Below, piece by piece: positions 23,835 through 32,497 of a stretch of 64,000 nucleotides of DNA. Source of the stretch: Dorea longicatena (lineage in GTDB: Bacteria > Bacillota > Clostridia > Lachnospirales > Lachnospiraceae); NCBI RefSeq assembly GCF_025150085.1, contig NZ_CP102280.1, forward strand, positions 1,871,001 to 1,935,000. The letters are read 5' to 3'. Below the pieces are notes generated by a model. That model searched no databases. It worked only from the letters and a program-made list of their open reading frames with translations, and was not told where the DNA came from. The translations under genes were made by a program, and so were the position numbers. Within the stretch, counting starts at the first letter, position 1; every line of letters starts with the position of its first letter.

Positions 23835-24680
23835 ATGACAATAGACACAAAAGATATGCTGAACAGCATTTTATCAAGCATCTCACGAATTGATTACGTG
23901 AGGCCGGATGACATTCCGAATATAGATTTGTACATGGATCAGGTTACTACCTTTATGGAAAAAGAACTGGCATCCAGTAAACGCCACGAAGATGATAAGA
24001 TTCTTACCAAGACAATGATCAATAATTACGCCAAGAATAATCTTCTTCCACCACCGGTGAAGAAAAAGTATTCCAAAGAACATTTACTGGTAATGATCTT
24101 TATCTATTATTTTAAGAATTTTCTTTCTATTAAAGATATTGAAACCATGTTAACACCTATTACAGATAAATACTTCGATACCGACAAAGATTTTGATATC
24201 ACTTCTATTTATAAAGAAGTATGTGAACTGGAAAAATCACGGATTCCGGAATTCGAAAAAGAAATCCTCCGTTCCTATAATACTTCAAAAAAAAGCTTTG
24301 TCGAGGTCCCGGAAGATGACAGAGATTCTCTTCAGTTATTTGCATTCATCTGTAATCTGAGTTTTGATATTTACGTAAAAAAACAGATTGTCGAAAAATT
24401 ATTGGATAATTTCCCCGATCTGCTTCATTCCGAAAAGAAAAATTCAAATAAGAAAGATTCAAATAAAGACACGAAAAAAAGAAATAGGGCACAAGGTCCT
24501 ATTTCTTTTTTTCACGTCTTATTCTGCTTTTTCTTCTTTGGCTTCCCCAAGTCCAATTCTTTCAAAGACCATATCATATCCGTCATTTCCATAATTCAAG
24601 GAACGATTCACACGACTGATCGTTGCTGTAGAAGCACCTGTCTTCTCTGCAATCTCAAGATAGGTTTTGTGTTCTCTTAA
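23835..24680 (+). CDS. DUF1836 domain protein with run-on C-terminus
   Basis: The first 215 or so residues are a DUF1836 protein: N-terminal RIDYVRPDDIPNIDLYMDQV, a predicted HTH-like MINNYAKNNLLPPPVKKKYS and helices to LLDNFPDLLHS. The family is a predicted MerR-like regulator of unknown target. The start chosen has GAGGTG seven bases before the ATG. After a Lys/Asn-rich tail the frame has no stop: it reads through the gene's own terminator (24478-24508) and 160 bases antisense to yerC. One extra A in the seven-A run at 24474-24480 would end the protein at once in TAG at 24484-24486. The true C-terminus is therefore doubtful. Confidence 0.8.
   Translation: MTIDTKDMLNSILSSISRIDYVRPDDIPNIDLYMDQVTTFMEKELASSKRHEDDKILTKTMINNYAKNNLLPPPVKKKYSKEHLLVMIFIYYFKNFLSIKDIETMLTPITDKYFDTDKDFDITSIYKEVCELEKSRIPEFEKEILRSYNTSKKSFVEVPEDDRDSLQLFAFICNLSFDIYVKKQIVEKLLDNFPDLLHSEKKNSNKKDSNKDTKKRNRAQGPISFFHVLFCFFFFGFPKSNSFKDHIISVISIIQGTIHTTDRCCRSTCLLCNLKIGFVFS
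24478..24508 (+). terminator. Terminator between DUF1836 gene and yerC (bidirectional)
   Basis: AAAGAAATAGG pairs with CCTATTTCTTT, followed by TTTTTC on the plus strand and preceded by a run of A on the other side, so it can serve both convergent genes. Confidence 0.8.
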
Positions 24681-24833
24681 CATCTTTGCAACTTCAAATC
24701 GCTGTGATAATGAAAGTAATTCATTAATCGTACAGATATCTTCAAAAAATGTATAACACTCCTCTTTATCTTCGAGGCTTAAAATTCCCTGAAACAGATA
24801 GTCAACTGCCTCTGTTCTGATTTTCTTACTCAT
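24519..24833 (-). CDS. yerC: YerC/YecD family TrpR-related protein
   Basis: 104 residues from the ATG preceded by AAAGGAGAT. LSLEDKEECYTFFEDICTIN, ELLSLSQRFEVAKMLREHKT and YLEIAEKTGASTATISRVNR SLNYGN-type elements are the TrpR-like helix-turn-helix of the YerC family, found in nearly all Firmicutes. Its regulon is not established. It is convergent with the DUF1836 gene, sharing a terminator, and overlaps antisense with that gene's run-on frame. The PHP gene lies 64 bases upstream in the same direction. Confidence 0.88.
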   Translation of the reverse strand: MSKKIRTEAVDYLFQGILSLEDKEECYTFFEDICTINELLSLSQRFEVAKMLREHKTYLEIAEKTGASTATISRVNRSLNYGNDGYDMVFERIGLGEAKEEKAE

Positions 24834-24897
24834 AGCATTATCTCCTTTTGTAGCAGATTCATTACTGTTACATTTTAACACACTAAATTCATAAAAT

Positions 24898-25623
24898 CTA
24901 TAGCTTTTTGCCATATTTTATACAAGCTTTCAATTTTTCCAGTGAAAGATTGGCAATCAGTTCCTCCGGAAAATTTGCTTTCTTCAAGATTTCTTCCGCG
25001 TATGGATATTCTGCAATATCTGCATCCACATGAGAATCACTTCCGAGTACGATCATTACTCCCTGTTCTTTACACTCCTTTACCATTCTCAGACAATTCT
25101 CTTTCGTATTCTCCCTAAAGCCCTCCGGACGCAGTGACGAATTATTTACTTCCAGTAACGTTCCTGTCTTTTTTGCTTTACTTACCAGACGTTTCATATC
25201 TACAGGAAATCTTCCGTCATCCGGATGTCCAATGATGTCAACATATGGATTTTCCATAACATTCTCATATGCGGCAGTCACATTCTCTACAGTTCTTTCA
25301 TCTCTGAAACATGGAATATGAATACTTGCAATTGCGATATCAAGTGTCTTAAGTACATCTTCAGAAAGATCCACTTTACCCTCCGCATTCATAATATTCA
25401 GTTCGGTTCCTAATAAAAGTTCAATTCCAAATCTCTTTCTCGGAACAATCCTTAAATTCTGAAAATAGTATAAATGACAGGTCCCGGGCATCTCCGGTGC
25501 ATGTTCCGTAATCGCAAGGCCTTTTAATCCCTTATCTGCCGCTGCTTTTGCCATTTCATTCATTGTATTATATGCATGTCCGCTTGCCAGCGTATGTGTA
25601 TGAGTGTCAATCTCAACTCTCAT
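24898..25623 (-). CDS. PHP domain metal-dependent phosphatase, YcdX type
   Basis: 241 residues with the four PHP motifs: DTHTHT (H8, H10) with SGHAYNTM, ITEHAPEMPG, LLGTELNI, ASIHIP, IIGHPDDGRF, NNSSL and GSDSHVDADI. YcdX-like proteins bind three metals, typically zinc, and cleave phosphomonoesters; the cellular substrate is not known. Length matches. It precedes yerC in the same direction. Confidence 0.88.
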   Translation of the reverse strand: MRVEIDTHTHTLASGHAYNTMNEMAKAAADKGLKGLAITEHAPEMPGTCHLYYFQNLRIVPRKRFGIELLLGTELNIMNAEGKVDLSEDVLKTLDIAIASIHIPCFRDERTVENVTAAYENVMENPYVDIIGHPDDGRFPVDMKRLVSKAKKTGTLLEVNNSSLRPEGFRENTKENCLRMVKECKEQGVMIVLGSDSHVDADIAEYPYAEEILKKANFPEELIANLSLEKLKACIKYGKKL

Positions 25624-25867
25624 CTTTTAACTCCTTTCCTTTTATTTTTTAGTTCTTTTATTCATGCTTCTTTATTTTCTAATCTGTATCTGATTGTTGC
25701 TTTCATTCTTTCTAGCTTTAACACTCTACAATTTTGCAACAGGAAATATTATACAGTATAATTTTCTTTTTTTCCACCTATTCTATTCTGGAAAGCATAT
25801 TTTCATCATTTTTTACTAAATATCAATTATTTATTCGTATTTCTAATGAATGTAAGGAGTTTTTATT

Positions 25868-26116
25868 ATGAAAGATGTAAAACAATCGACCCGCCTAAGA
25901 CCTCTGACCAATCAGGAACTGATTGATTCTTATGACTATCTTTCCGGTGCCGCCTCGTCCCAGGATTGTACCGGCCTTATTCCATCTGCCCCTCTTTCCG
26001 AAGCAGAACTTGATTCTTATGAAGAATTGTACCCGTTTCTTCCTCCTGTTCCTCCGGCTTCCGATATAAAAGACAACAACGAAGCCCCTGAAGATACATC
26101 TGGTATCACCGGATAA
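25868..26116 (+). CDS. Small acidic hypothetical protein
   Basis: 82 residues with AAGGAG eight to ten bases before the ATG. LRPLTNQELIDSYDYLSGAA is followed by a Ser/Pro/acidic tail. No domain recognised and no membrane segment. It precedes the asparaginase gene but a separate promoter lies between them. Codon use is ordinary for the region, so it is probably a real Lachnospiraceae gene of unknown role. Confidence 0.6.
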   Translation: MKDVKQSTRLRPLTNQELIDSYDYLSGAASSQDCTGLIPSAPLSEAELDSYEELYPFLPPVPPASDIKDNNEAPEDTSGITG

Positions 26117-26153
26117 AATCCTCTAAAATCCATTGTTTAAATTTCTTTTTTCC

Positions 26154-26182
26154 TTGACATGCCTCTTAATCACGACTAATCT
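26154..26182 (+). promoter_or_regulatory. Promoter of ansA
   Basis: TTGACA (26154-26159), 17 bases, TAATCT (26177-26182), ending about 45 bases before the ansA start. ATTGTTTAAA before it and TTTAAAACAAT after it form imperfect inverted arms. Confidence 0.7.
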
Positions 26183-26226
26183 TATAGAAGAGTTTAAAAC
26201 AATGAATTATTGAGAGGTAACTGATC

Positions 26227-27219
26227 ATGAAAAACATACTAATGATAGCAACCGGTGGTACGATTGCATCCAAAGAAGGGGATCTTGGACTGACACCGGC
26301 TGTAACAGGCGAAGAACTGGCAGCCAGCGTACCTGGTATCAAAGATATCTGTCATCTGGAAATACTTCAGCTTATGAATATCGACAGCACGAACATGCGC
26401 CCGCGCCAGTGGCTGATGATCCGCGATGCGATCATGGAAAATTATAATCATTACGACGGCTTTGTCATCCTGCATGGAACAGACACCATGGCATACACCG
26501 CCGCTGCCCTGTCTTATCTCATTCAGGACAGTGTAAAGCCGATTGTACTCACCGGTTCCCAGAAACCGATGGCCAATCCTTATACCGATGCGAAGATCAA
26601 TCTGTTCCAGAGCATTCTGTATGCTGCCGACGATCTTTCCTGCAATGTCTGCATTGTATTTAACGGAAAAGTTGTCGCCGGAACACGTGGACGCAAGCAG
26701 CGCACCAGAAGTTTTGATGCCTTTGACAGTATGAACTTCCCGGAACTTGCCATCATCCGTGACAGCCGCATCATCCGTTACTATACGGAAAAACGTCCTG
26801 CTCCGCAAGATCTGAAATCTTACGCAAGTCTTAATGACCGTGTCTTTGTGCTGAAGCTGACACCGGAAGTCAAAGCTGAGATTTTTGATCTGCTGAGTGG
26901 TCACTATGATGCTATCATCCTGGAAACCTTTGGTATCGGCGGTATCCCGGAATATGATGATTCCTTTGAAAAGGCAATCTTCTCCTGGGTGGATTCCGGC
27001 AAGACGATCGCCGTCACCACACAGGTGCCGGAAGAAGGCTGTGATCTTGGTGTATATCAGGTTGGAAAAAAATTCAATAATCATAAAGGAATCCTTAAGT
27101 CCGATGATATGACGACAGAATCCATTGTTGCGAAACTGATGTGGATTCTTGGTCAGACGGATAAACAGGATGAGATTGCACGGTTATTCTATCGCGAGAT
27201 CAATCACGACAGAGTCTGA
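26227..27219 (+). CDS. ansA: L-asparaginase, type I
   Basis: 330 residues. The enzyme hydrolyses L-asparagine to aspartate and ammonia in the cytoplasm. Both catalytic triads are visible: TGGTIAS (T12) and HGTDTMAYT (T85, D86), with the lysine in GSQKPMANP-region context and TFGIGGIP later. No signal peptide, which fits the cytosolic type I enzyme. A GAGG ribosome binding site precedes the ATG. Codon use is richer in GC than its surroundings. Transcribed from its own promoter and ended by a strong hairpin. Confidence 0.95.
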   Translation: MKNILMIATGGTIASKEGDLGLTPAVTGEELAASVPGIKDICHLEILQLMNIDSTNMRPRQWLMIRDAIMENYNHYDGFVILHGTDTMAYTAAALSYLIQDSVKPIVLTGSQKPMANPYTDAKINLFQSILYAADDLSCNVCIVFNGKVVAGTRGRKQRTRSFDAFDSMNFPELAIIRDSRIIRYYTEKRPAPQDLKSYASLNDRVFVLKLTPEVKAEIFDLLSGHYDAIILETFGIGGIPEYDDSFEKAIFSWVDSGKTIAVTTQVPEEGCDLGVYQVGKKFNNHKGILKSDDMTTESIVAKLMWILGQTDKQDEIARLFYREINHDRV

Positions 27220-27235
27220 TTTTTTTGTTTTATGC

Positions 27236-27275
27236 ATTATGGCGGCTATCACCGACTGGTGATAACCGCCATAAT
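27236..27275. terminator. Strong hairpin after ansA
   Basis: ATTATGGCGGCTATCACC pairs with GGTGATAACCGCCATAAT (one mismatch) around GACT. No long T run follows on either side, but its position between convergent genes fits a bidirectional terminator. Confidence 0.6.
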
Positions 27276-27298
27276 AATAACAAACTAAAATTCTACAA

Positions 27299-27505
27299 CT
27301 ACTTTATCGCTTTCTTCTCCAGCTTCCTCATGTGTTTCAGATAGATGAGTAACAACAACCCTCCGGTAAAGATCCACGATGCAACATACACATTCATCAG
27401 CATCTCATATGTCGGAACCATCTTAAAGACAGTCAAAAGCCAGATTACACGGAATACCACTGTTCCAAGCACCGTAATAATTGAAGGTTCTAAAGATTTT
27501 TCCAT
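27299..27505 (-). pseudogene. MATE transporter C-terminal remnant
   Basis: 68 codons: EPSIITVLGTVVFRVIWLLT, VFKMVPTYEMLMNVYVASWI and a basic tail. This is the last two membrane helices of a MATE protein (xxxIGTxxFRxxWxxTVFxxxPTxExLxxxYPxSWxLTG). No ribosome binding site precedes the ATG and the other ten helices are missing. Confidence 0.7.
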
Positions 27506-27563
27506 TGTATTACCCTAAATTTTTAATAATGTTCCAACTTATCTTTTGTTTTTGATATTTTTC

Positions 27564-27821
27564 CTACTTATCAAAATCTACTTCGAATGTTCCTTCCGGT
27601 GTTTTCATTGTCAGAACTCCCAGATTAAAATCCTCGTCATTAATAGTAATATGATATTCAAATATCACATCATCCTCAAATTTCGAAAGCAGCAGATATG
27701 TCCCATTTTCTTTTCCGTCAATCTGATCACAGATATCATCATATACATCTGCTCCGGAAATCTGACGTGGATATCCCGATTCCTTTATTTTCTTTTCAAT
27801 TAATTCATATAATTCGTTCAT
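27564..27821 (-). CDS. Small hypothetical acidic protein
   Basis: 85 residues with AAAGGAG seven bases before the ATG. An N-terminal helix (MNELYELIEKKIKESGYPRQ), then QISGADVYDDICDQIDGKEN and three beta strands (TYLLLSKF, VIFEYHITIND, NLGVLTMKT). It appears to be a complete small alpha/beta protein; similar ones occur in Lachnospiraceae without known function. No operon partner. Confidence 0.6.
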   Translation of the reverse strand: MNELYELIEKKIKESGYPRQISGADVYDDICDQIDGKENGTYLLLSKFEDDVIFEYHITINDEDFNLGVLTMKTPEGTFEVDFDK

Positions 27822-27852
27822 TTTTTTCTCCTTTGATTTTCTTTATTATGAT

Positions 27853-28131
27853 TTATTTTTCTCTATAGTAATGCCATATATTTTCACGCCTATTGCCTTC
27901 ATCCCCCCCATCTTTGCAGGTTCCTGCCATCTCATACCCCATTGATTCATAATACTGATTAAGAAATGGATTGTCGATGGAACAGTCCAGGCGCACTCTT
28001 TCTTTGTGATCATTTACTGCCAGTGCTTCGACAGCTTTTATGATTTCTCTTCCAGCCCCTTCTTCAGTCAGGTCGGTTACAAAATTGTGCAGATAACCAT
28101 TGTTGTTCCACTGATCGATTCCTTTTTTCGT
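27853..28131 (-). pseudogene. GNAT acetyltransferase C-terminal remnant
   Basis: The minus strand is open from a stop at 28132 to 27853, with no start codon: GYLHNFVTDLTEEGAGREII, KAVEALAVNDHKERVRLDCS and NQYYESMGYEMAGTC. This is the second half of a GNAT fold: acetyl-CoA loop replaced by GAGREI, and the NxxxxxxYxxxGF-type motif. The N-terminal half is lost. Confidence 0.75.
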
Positions 28132-28149
28132 TCATTCACTACTTCATCT

Positions 28150-29502
28150 TTAAATCACCTTATACCTTAACCATCTTCTGCTATGGAATCTCCATGTAAA
28201 TATTACTGCACGCACTGTCCAGTCGGCAAACATACCGATCCAGACGCCCATCGGTCCAAATCCCAGAAATCGGATCAGTATCACGCACAGACAAAATCGG
28301 CACAGCCACATGACCAGACACGACGTGATCATAGAAAATTTTACGTCTCCCGCCGCACGAAGTCCGTATGCCGGAACAAATGCCAGCGTCCATACAATCG
28401 GCTTCACAAGCGTAATCCAGGTTACCATATGGAAACACATCTTTGCACTTGCAGGCTCCATGCCGCCAAGAACTGTCACAGGCCTGATCAATGCAAATAC
28501 CAGCAGGCAGCTTACAATGATTGCCACTTCTGCGATCACACTTAATTTTTTTATGTAATAGACCGCCTCGTCTTTTCTGTCCGCTCCCATACACTGACCT
28601 ACAATTGTCATCAACCCTACGCCAACTCCGATTGCCGCCATTCCATTCAGATTCTCCAGAATATTTGTCATTGCCTGGGCTGCAATTGCAGTTGTACCTA
28701 ATGTTGATACGGTAGACTGTATTGCCAGTTTTCCAAGCTGGAACATACTGTTTTCCACACCGGACGGAATTCCAATCCCGAGTATTCTCCGGATCATCGC
28801 CCAGTCCGGACGGATTTTCAGGTAATCTCTTACCACAATTGGCTGCCGGTCTTTTCTTAATTGAATCAATACTACCACTGCACAGAATATACGGGAGACC
28901 AGTGTAGAAATTGCCGCACCCGCAACTCCCATATGGAAAATCCAGATCATAATTGCATTTCCAACAATATTCATCGCATTCGATATCATGGAAATGAGCA
29001 TTGGACCCTTCGTATTCTCCTGCGCGCGAAAAATGGATGCCGCCGAATCATATGCCGCTATGAACGGAAATGAAATAGCTGTATAAAAGAAATATGTCTC
29101 TGAGGCTCTCATAACGTCAGCTTCTACTGAACCAAAAATCAGGCGCAAAAGCGGTTTCTTAAATCCCAGACATAACACACTGACTACGATCGAGATGGCC
29201 GTGATGATGAATAACACCTGTCTTGCAGATTCATTCGCCATCTTTTTATTCTGTTGTCCGATATACTGTGAACAGACAATTGCTCCTCCTGCTGCCAGTG
29301 CCGAAAATGCCTGTATCACAAGAATATTGATAGAGTCCACCAGCGATACTGCCGAGATAGCTGCAGATCCAATATTACTTACCATCATCGTATCTGCCGT
29401 TCCCATAATTGAATTCAATAACTGTTCCAGAACGACCGGTATCAGAATACCGGCGATCATTTTATTTGAAAACATATGCTGTTGTTTCACTTTTTCTGTC
29501 AT
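28150..29502 (-). CDS. MATE family efflux transporter
   Basis: 450 residues, 12 predicted membrane helices in two bundles. LIPVVLEQLLNSIMGTADTM, with MVSNIGSAAISAVSLVDSI, is the standard N-terminal signature, and IPSGVENSMFQLGKLAIQ starts the second half. Exports cationic drugs or metabolites using an ion gradient. The ATG at 29502 overlaps the cyuA stop by one base (TGATG), so the two genes are translationally coupled. Coupling with cysteine desulfidase suggests a metabolite-related substrate, which is only an inference. Confidence 0.92.
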   Translation of the reverse strand: MTEKVKQQHMFSNKMIAGILIPVVLEQLLNSIMGTADTMMVSNIGSAAISAVSLVDSINILVIQAFSALAAGGAIVCSQYIGQQNKKMANESARQVLFIITAISIVVSVLCLGFKKPLLRLIFGSVEADVMRASETYFFYTAISFPFIAAYDSAASIFRAQENTKGPMLISMISNAMNIVGNAIMIWIFHMGVAGAAISTLVSRIFCAVVVLIQLRKDRQPIVVRDYLKIRPDWAMIRRILGIGIPSGVENSMFQLGKLAIQSTVSTLGTTAIAAQAMTNILENLNGMAAIGVGVGLMTIVGQCMGADRKDEAVYYIKKLSVIAEVAIIVSCLLVFALIRPVTVLGGMEPASAKMCFHMVTWITLVKPIVWTLAFVPAYGLRAAGDVKFSMITSCLVMWLCRFCLCVILIRFLGFGPMGVWIGMFADWTVRAVIFTWRFHSRRWLRYKVI

Positions 29503-30791
29503 CACTTTTTCTGCTCCATAATATGAATGATTTCTTTATCCGTCTGCGCCATCCCCTGATTACCGATCTGTGCCATATGACGGATACAGTCTTCCGGTGT
29601 CTCTGCACAGATACCGTCACTCACACGAAGCGGCGCATCATGAACGGCCGTCAGCGCACAAAGCAGGGCTGCCGATGATCCTGTTGCAACCTTCATTGCA
29701 CAGCCGACCTTTCCGCCGTCACAAATCATTCCCGTTACCGTCCCGGACATATTTCGCACCGCATACCCAAGCTGTTCGTCACTGCCTCCCAGCAGGTAAG
29801 CAATTCCTACGGATGCAGCCGTTGATGATGCCATGACACAGGAGCACATCGGTGACAGCTTTCCTATATAAGCATTGATATAACGGTTCACCAGGTGAGC
29901 AATTGCAAGCGCACGCACCTTTTTCTCCATTGACACTCCCAATGCGTCTGCTGCTTCACTGACCGGCAGGATCACTACCAAACCTTTTGTTCCCGCACCG
30001 GAACTGCTCATCGTCGGCAGCGGACAGCCGTCCAGACGACTCTCGGCTGCCGAACTTACTTTCAGCATAATTCTGGTCAGCAGATCATTCTTCAACACCT
30101 CTGAACCTTTTTCACTCCGAAGCGTATCTGCAATTCCTACTCCGACTTTCTTATCTTCGGAATAAGCTGCCAGTCTTTCATTCATTTCCACTCCATCCAT
30201 CAGGAAATGTAATTCTTCCTCTGAAGCTGTATCTGCAACCTGGCGGATCTGTGCAATTGTCATCTGTTTCAACGTCTCAATCAGAGCATTATCTGATGCC
30301 TGTCCGTTTTCCTGATTTTTTTCATATATAATCTTTCCATTTTTCTCCAGATATACAAGATTCGTATGTGTTCCTCTGATGACCGATGTGATCATATCTG
30401 CTTCTGTCTTAATCTTACATTTCACATACAATCCCTGCTCCTGCTCTTTAATCTTCACGGATACAGCAGCCATACCGCACAGTTCTTTCATCTGTTCCAG
30501 AATTTCCGGTGTGATATCTTCCAGAAGTTCCAGCCCTTTTTCCGGATTCTTAAGATATGCTCCCAGTGCTGCTGCATATGGAAGTCCTACATAATCACAG
30601 CCTGGGATTCCTGCCGACATTCCATTTTTATAGATTCCTGCATTTACTTCCACTTCTATCGAGCGGATCTTATTTTCCGTCATTTTCCCTGCATTTGCTG
30701 CGCACAGTGCTACACATACCGGTTCCGTGCAGCCAAGTGCCGGAACTACGTCATTCTTTAAAAGTGTAATCATTTCTTCTTTTTTTAACAT
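29502..30791 (-). CDS. cyuA: L-cysteine desulfidase CyuA (UPF0597, serine dehydratase alpha-like)
   Basis: 429 residues. The enzyme breaks L-cysteine into pyruvate, ammonia and sulfide with a 4Fe-4S cluster. Cysteine motifs are seen at GCTEPVC (C21, C26), RLDGCPLPTMSSSGAGTKG, SPMCSCVMASS and MICDGGKVGCAMK. Length and order fit CyuA/YhaM. It is followed with one-base overlap by a MATE transporter and preceded by panE 18 bases away, so the three form an operon panE-cyuA-MATE. Cysteine-derived sulfide production is common in gut Clostridia. Confidence 0.88.
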   Translation of the reverse strand: MLKKEEMITLLKNDVVPALGCTEPVCVALCAANAGKMTENKIRSIEVEVNAGIYKNGMSAGIPGCDYVGLPYAAALGAYLKNPEKGLELLEDITPEILEQMKELCGMAAVSVKIKEQEQGLYVKCKIKTEADMITSVIRGTHTNLVYLEKNGKIIYEKNQENGQASDNALIETLKQMTIAQIRQVADTASEEELHFLMDGVEMNERLAAYSEDKKVGVGIADTLRSEKGSEVLKNDLLTRIMLKVSSAAESRLDGCPLPTMSSSGAGTKGLVVILPVSEAADALGVSMEKKVRALAIAHLVNRYINAYIGKLSPMCSCVMASSTAASVGIAYLLGGSDEQLGYAVRNMSGTVTGMICDGGKVGCAMKVATGSSAALLCALTAVHDAPLRVSDGICAETPEDCIRHMAQIGNQGMAQTDKEIIHIMEQKK

Positions 30792-30809
30792 ATCTCTTCC
30801 CCAAACTTT

Positions 30810-31766
30810 TTATTTCGACCAGGTTGGTTCTTCCTCTCCTGTATAGGCAAATCTGCCGTCATTCTTTTCTTCCAGTGCTTTGATCATATGATAGGTATAG
30901 TCATTATATGGTGTTGGAATCCCCAGTTCTTTTCCCATACGCATCAGCGCTCCGGAGAACATATCGATCTCCGTATGACGTCCTGCATCCAGATCCTGTA
31001 ATGTGGAATAACGGGCCATTGGCGGAACCGCACTTCCCCGTCCGGACATTCTGTCCGCTTTACTGATGTCAATTCCTTTCGCTTCTGCAATTGCTTCCAG
31101 TTCTTTTTTCAAACCATTCTGAATTGCTTTCATATGTTCACTGTCCCGGTAACAGCCAACACCTGCTCCCAGGATTGCCTGTGGCAGATTATTGCAGACA
31201 TTCAGACGGAATTTACACCACACTTCTTCTATTGCATATTCCGTTGAGCGGTAATGGATTCCCGTACCGGCAAACAGTTCTTTCACCGCCTTTACCCTTT
31301 CACTTTCGTATGGGGCTTCATATTCACCGAAGATGATCCCAAGTGTTGTCTCCGGATCGAAATGATATCCGTCCGCTTCTCTGTGTGACGCTACTTTAAT
31401 CACAGCCGGAAGAATGTGTGACTTTCCAATCTGTTCTGCGATGATCTCTTCGCTGTCCACGCCATTCATCAGGCTCATTACACTGGTATCTTTTCCAACT
31501 ATTTTTCGGATGCTTTCCAATGCTCCCGGTAATGCACCGTATTTTAACGAAACGATCAGGAAATCCACATTTTCTGCTTCCTCTGGTGTCCACACCTCCG
31601 GATGATAGACCTTTCCGTTGATTGCACAGCCCTGACGGCTCAGTCTTTCCTTTCTCTCTCCTTCGGCGATCACGCCAAGCTTTATATCTTCACGGTTCGC
31701 AAGTCCCCAGATCACATAGGAACCTACCGCACCTGCACCTAATACTGCAACTGATGTTATCTTCAT
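30810..31766 (-). CDS. panE: 2-dehydropantoate 2-reductase (ketopantoate reductase family)
   Basis: 318 residues. A Rossmann domain starts VAVLGAGAVGSYV (GxGxxG for NADPH) and continues with FLIVSLKYGALP; the C-terminal helical domain carries the catalytic lysine in WCKFRLNVCNN and SSxxxD-like SGRGSAVPPMARYSTLQDLD. The family reduces ketopantoate to pantoate for coenzyme A synthesis, but members also reduce other 2-keto acids. Being first in an operon with cyuA makes a specialised 2-keto acid role possible. No panB/panC nearby. Confidence 0.82.
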   Translation of the reverse strand: MKITSVAVLGAGAVGSYVIWGLANREDIKLGVIAEGERKERLSRQGCAINGKVYHPEVWTPEEAENVDFLIVSLKYGALPGALESIRKIVGKDTSVMSLMNGVDSEEIIAEQIGKSHILPAVIKVASHREADGYHFDPETTLGIIFGEYEAPYESERVKAVKELFAGTGIHYRSTEYAIEEVWCKFRLNVCNNLPQAILGAGVGCYRDSEHMKAIQNGLKKELEAIAEAKGIDISKADRMSGRGSAVPPMARYSTLQDLDAGRHTEIDMFSGALMRMGKELGIPTPYNDYTYHMIKALEEKNDGRFAYTGEEEPTWSK

Positions 31767-31822
31767 GATTCTTGTCCTTTCATGTTCTGTCTCTGTTAAT
31801 CCTCAGAATCGTCCGCCAGCAC

Positions 31823-31891
31823 CTTCTCTTGCATACTTTTGTATCTACATGACCTGCCACTGGCAGCTCCTTACGAACACATGGCGATACC
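31823..31891. repeat. Dispersed intergenic repeat, copy 2
   Basis: CTTCTCTTGCATACTTTTGT, then ATCTACATGACC, TGCCACTGGCAGC and TCCTTACGAACACATGGCGAT. The first half matches 59069-59098 and the second half matches 19331-19367. Confidence 0.65.
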
Positions 31892-31958
31892 AAAAAAATG
31901 GCTGCAATCAGTTCCCTGACTGCAACCATTTTATCACATTTTTTATACTTCGGTAGGA

Positions 31959-32162
31959 TTATTTCAATTTTCCGTATTCTTCATCGGATACTGCCTCGCA
32001 CCATTCATTGGAAGTCTCTTCTCCCGAAACTTCTACTGCCCATGCCTTCGGCCATCCTGCATAGAATCCCACGTGTGTGATCACTGCTGCGATCTCTTTC
32101 TGTGTCACTCCGTGATCTTTGGCGTTCTGAAGATGGAATTTCAGGGAAGAATCTTCTTTCAA
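31959..32162 (-). pseudogene. Carboxymuconolactone decarboxylase-like, C-terminal remnant
   Basis: A 67-codon frame from a TTG: LKFHLQNAKDHGVTQKEIAA and VITHVGFYAGWPKAWA are the second half of the CMD/AhpD domain. The family catalytic CxxC-His segment that should precede it is absent and the sequence before the TTG belongs to the end of the DAK-like gene. Poor ribosome binding site. Likely a truncated gene. A short functional product cannot be excluded. Confidence 0.6.
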
Positions 32163-32173
32163 TGCTTTCTTTG

Positions 32174-32464
32174 TTATCCCTGCTGTCCATTCGCCTGACG
32201 GATCATATCTTCCACAACGATATCAAAGATTTCTCCAACAGAATTGCAATACTCCAGTATCTTCCACGGCTCATTCGTATGGAAATGAATCTTCACCAGA
32301 TCTTCATCACCTGCTGCGATCAGACTGTTACCTTCAAAATGTTCTGTAATATAATCTGCGATATCATCTTCATCCAGATCTTCGTCTCTTCTCTCGATCA
32401 GTAACTGTGTATCGTAACGATATGCGAACTGATCATCTTCTGCATCAATTGATTGAACTCCCAT
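32174..32464 (-). CDS. Stand-alone FakA/DAK2 C-terminal-like protein
   Basis: 96 residues with GGAGG eleven bases before the ATG. QFAYRYDTQLLIERRDEDLD, ADYITEHFEGNSLIAAGDED, LVKIHFHTNEPWKILEYCNS and VGEIFDIVVEDMIRQ match the C-terminal lobe of FakA (YloV), the fatty acid kinase ATP/DAK2-fusion protein (GDSLVVVGDDDLVKVHVHTNxPxxVLEYxxxxGxLxxIxIENM). Proteins of just this length occur in Clostridia, so it is probably complete rather than broken. The function is not known. Confidence 0.6.
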   Translation of the reverse strand: MGVQSIDAEDDQFAYRYDTQLLIERRDEDLDEDDIADYITEHFEGNSLIAAGDEDLVKIHFHTNEPWKILEYCNSVGEIFDIVVEDMIRQANGQQG

Positions 32465-32497
32465 CTTTCTTATCCTCCGTTATCATTCCAAAATTCT

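Noticed and set aside
26239..27084. 281-codon minus frame
   Set aside because: Antisense to ansA, no family features, no ribosome binding site.
27236..27275. Hairpin after ansA as an attachment site or operator
   Set aside because: Its position between convergent genes is explained by a terminator.
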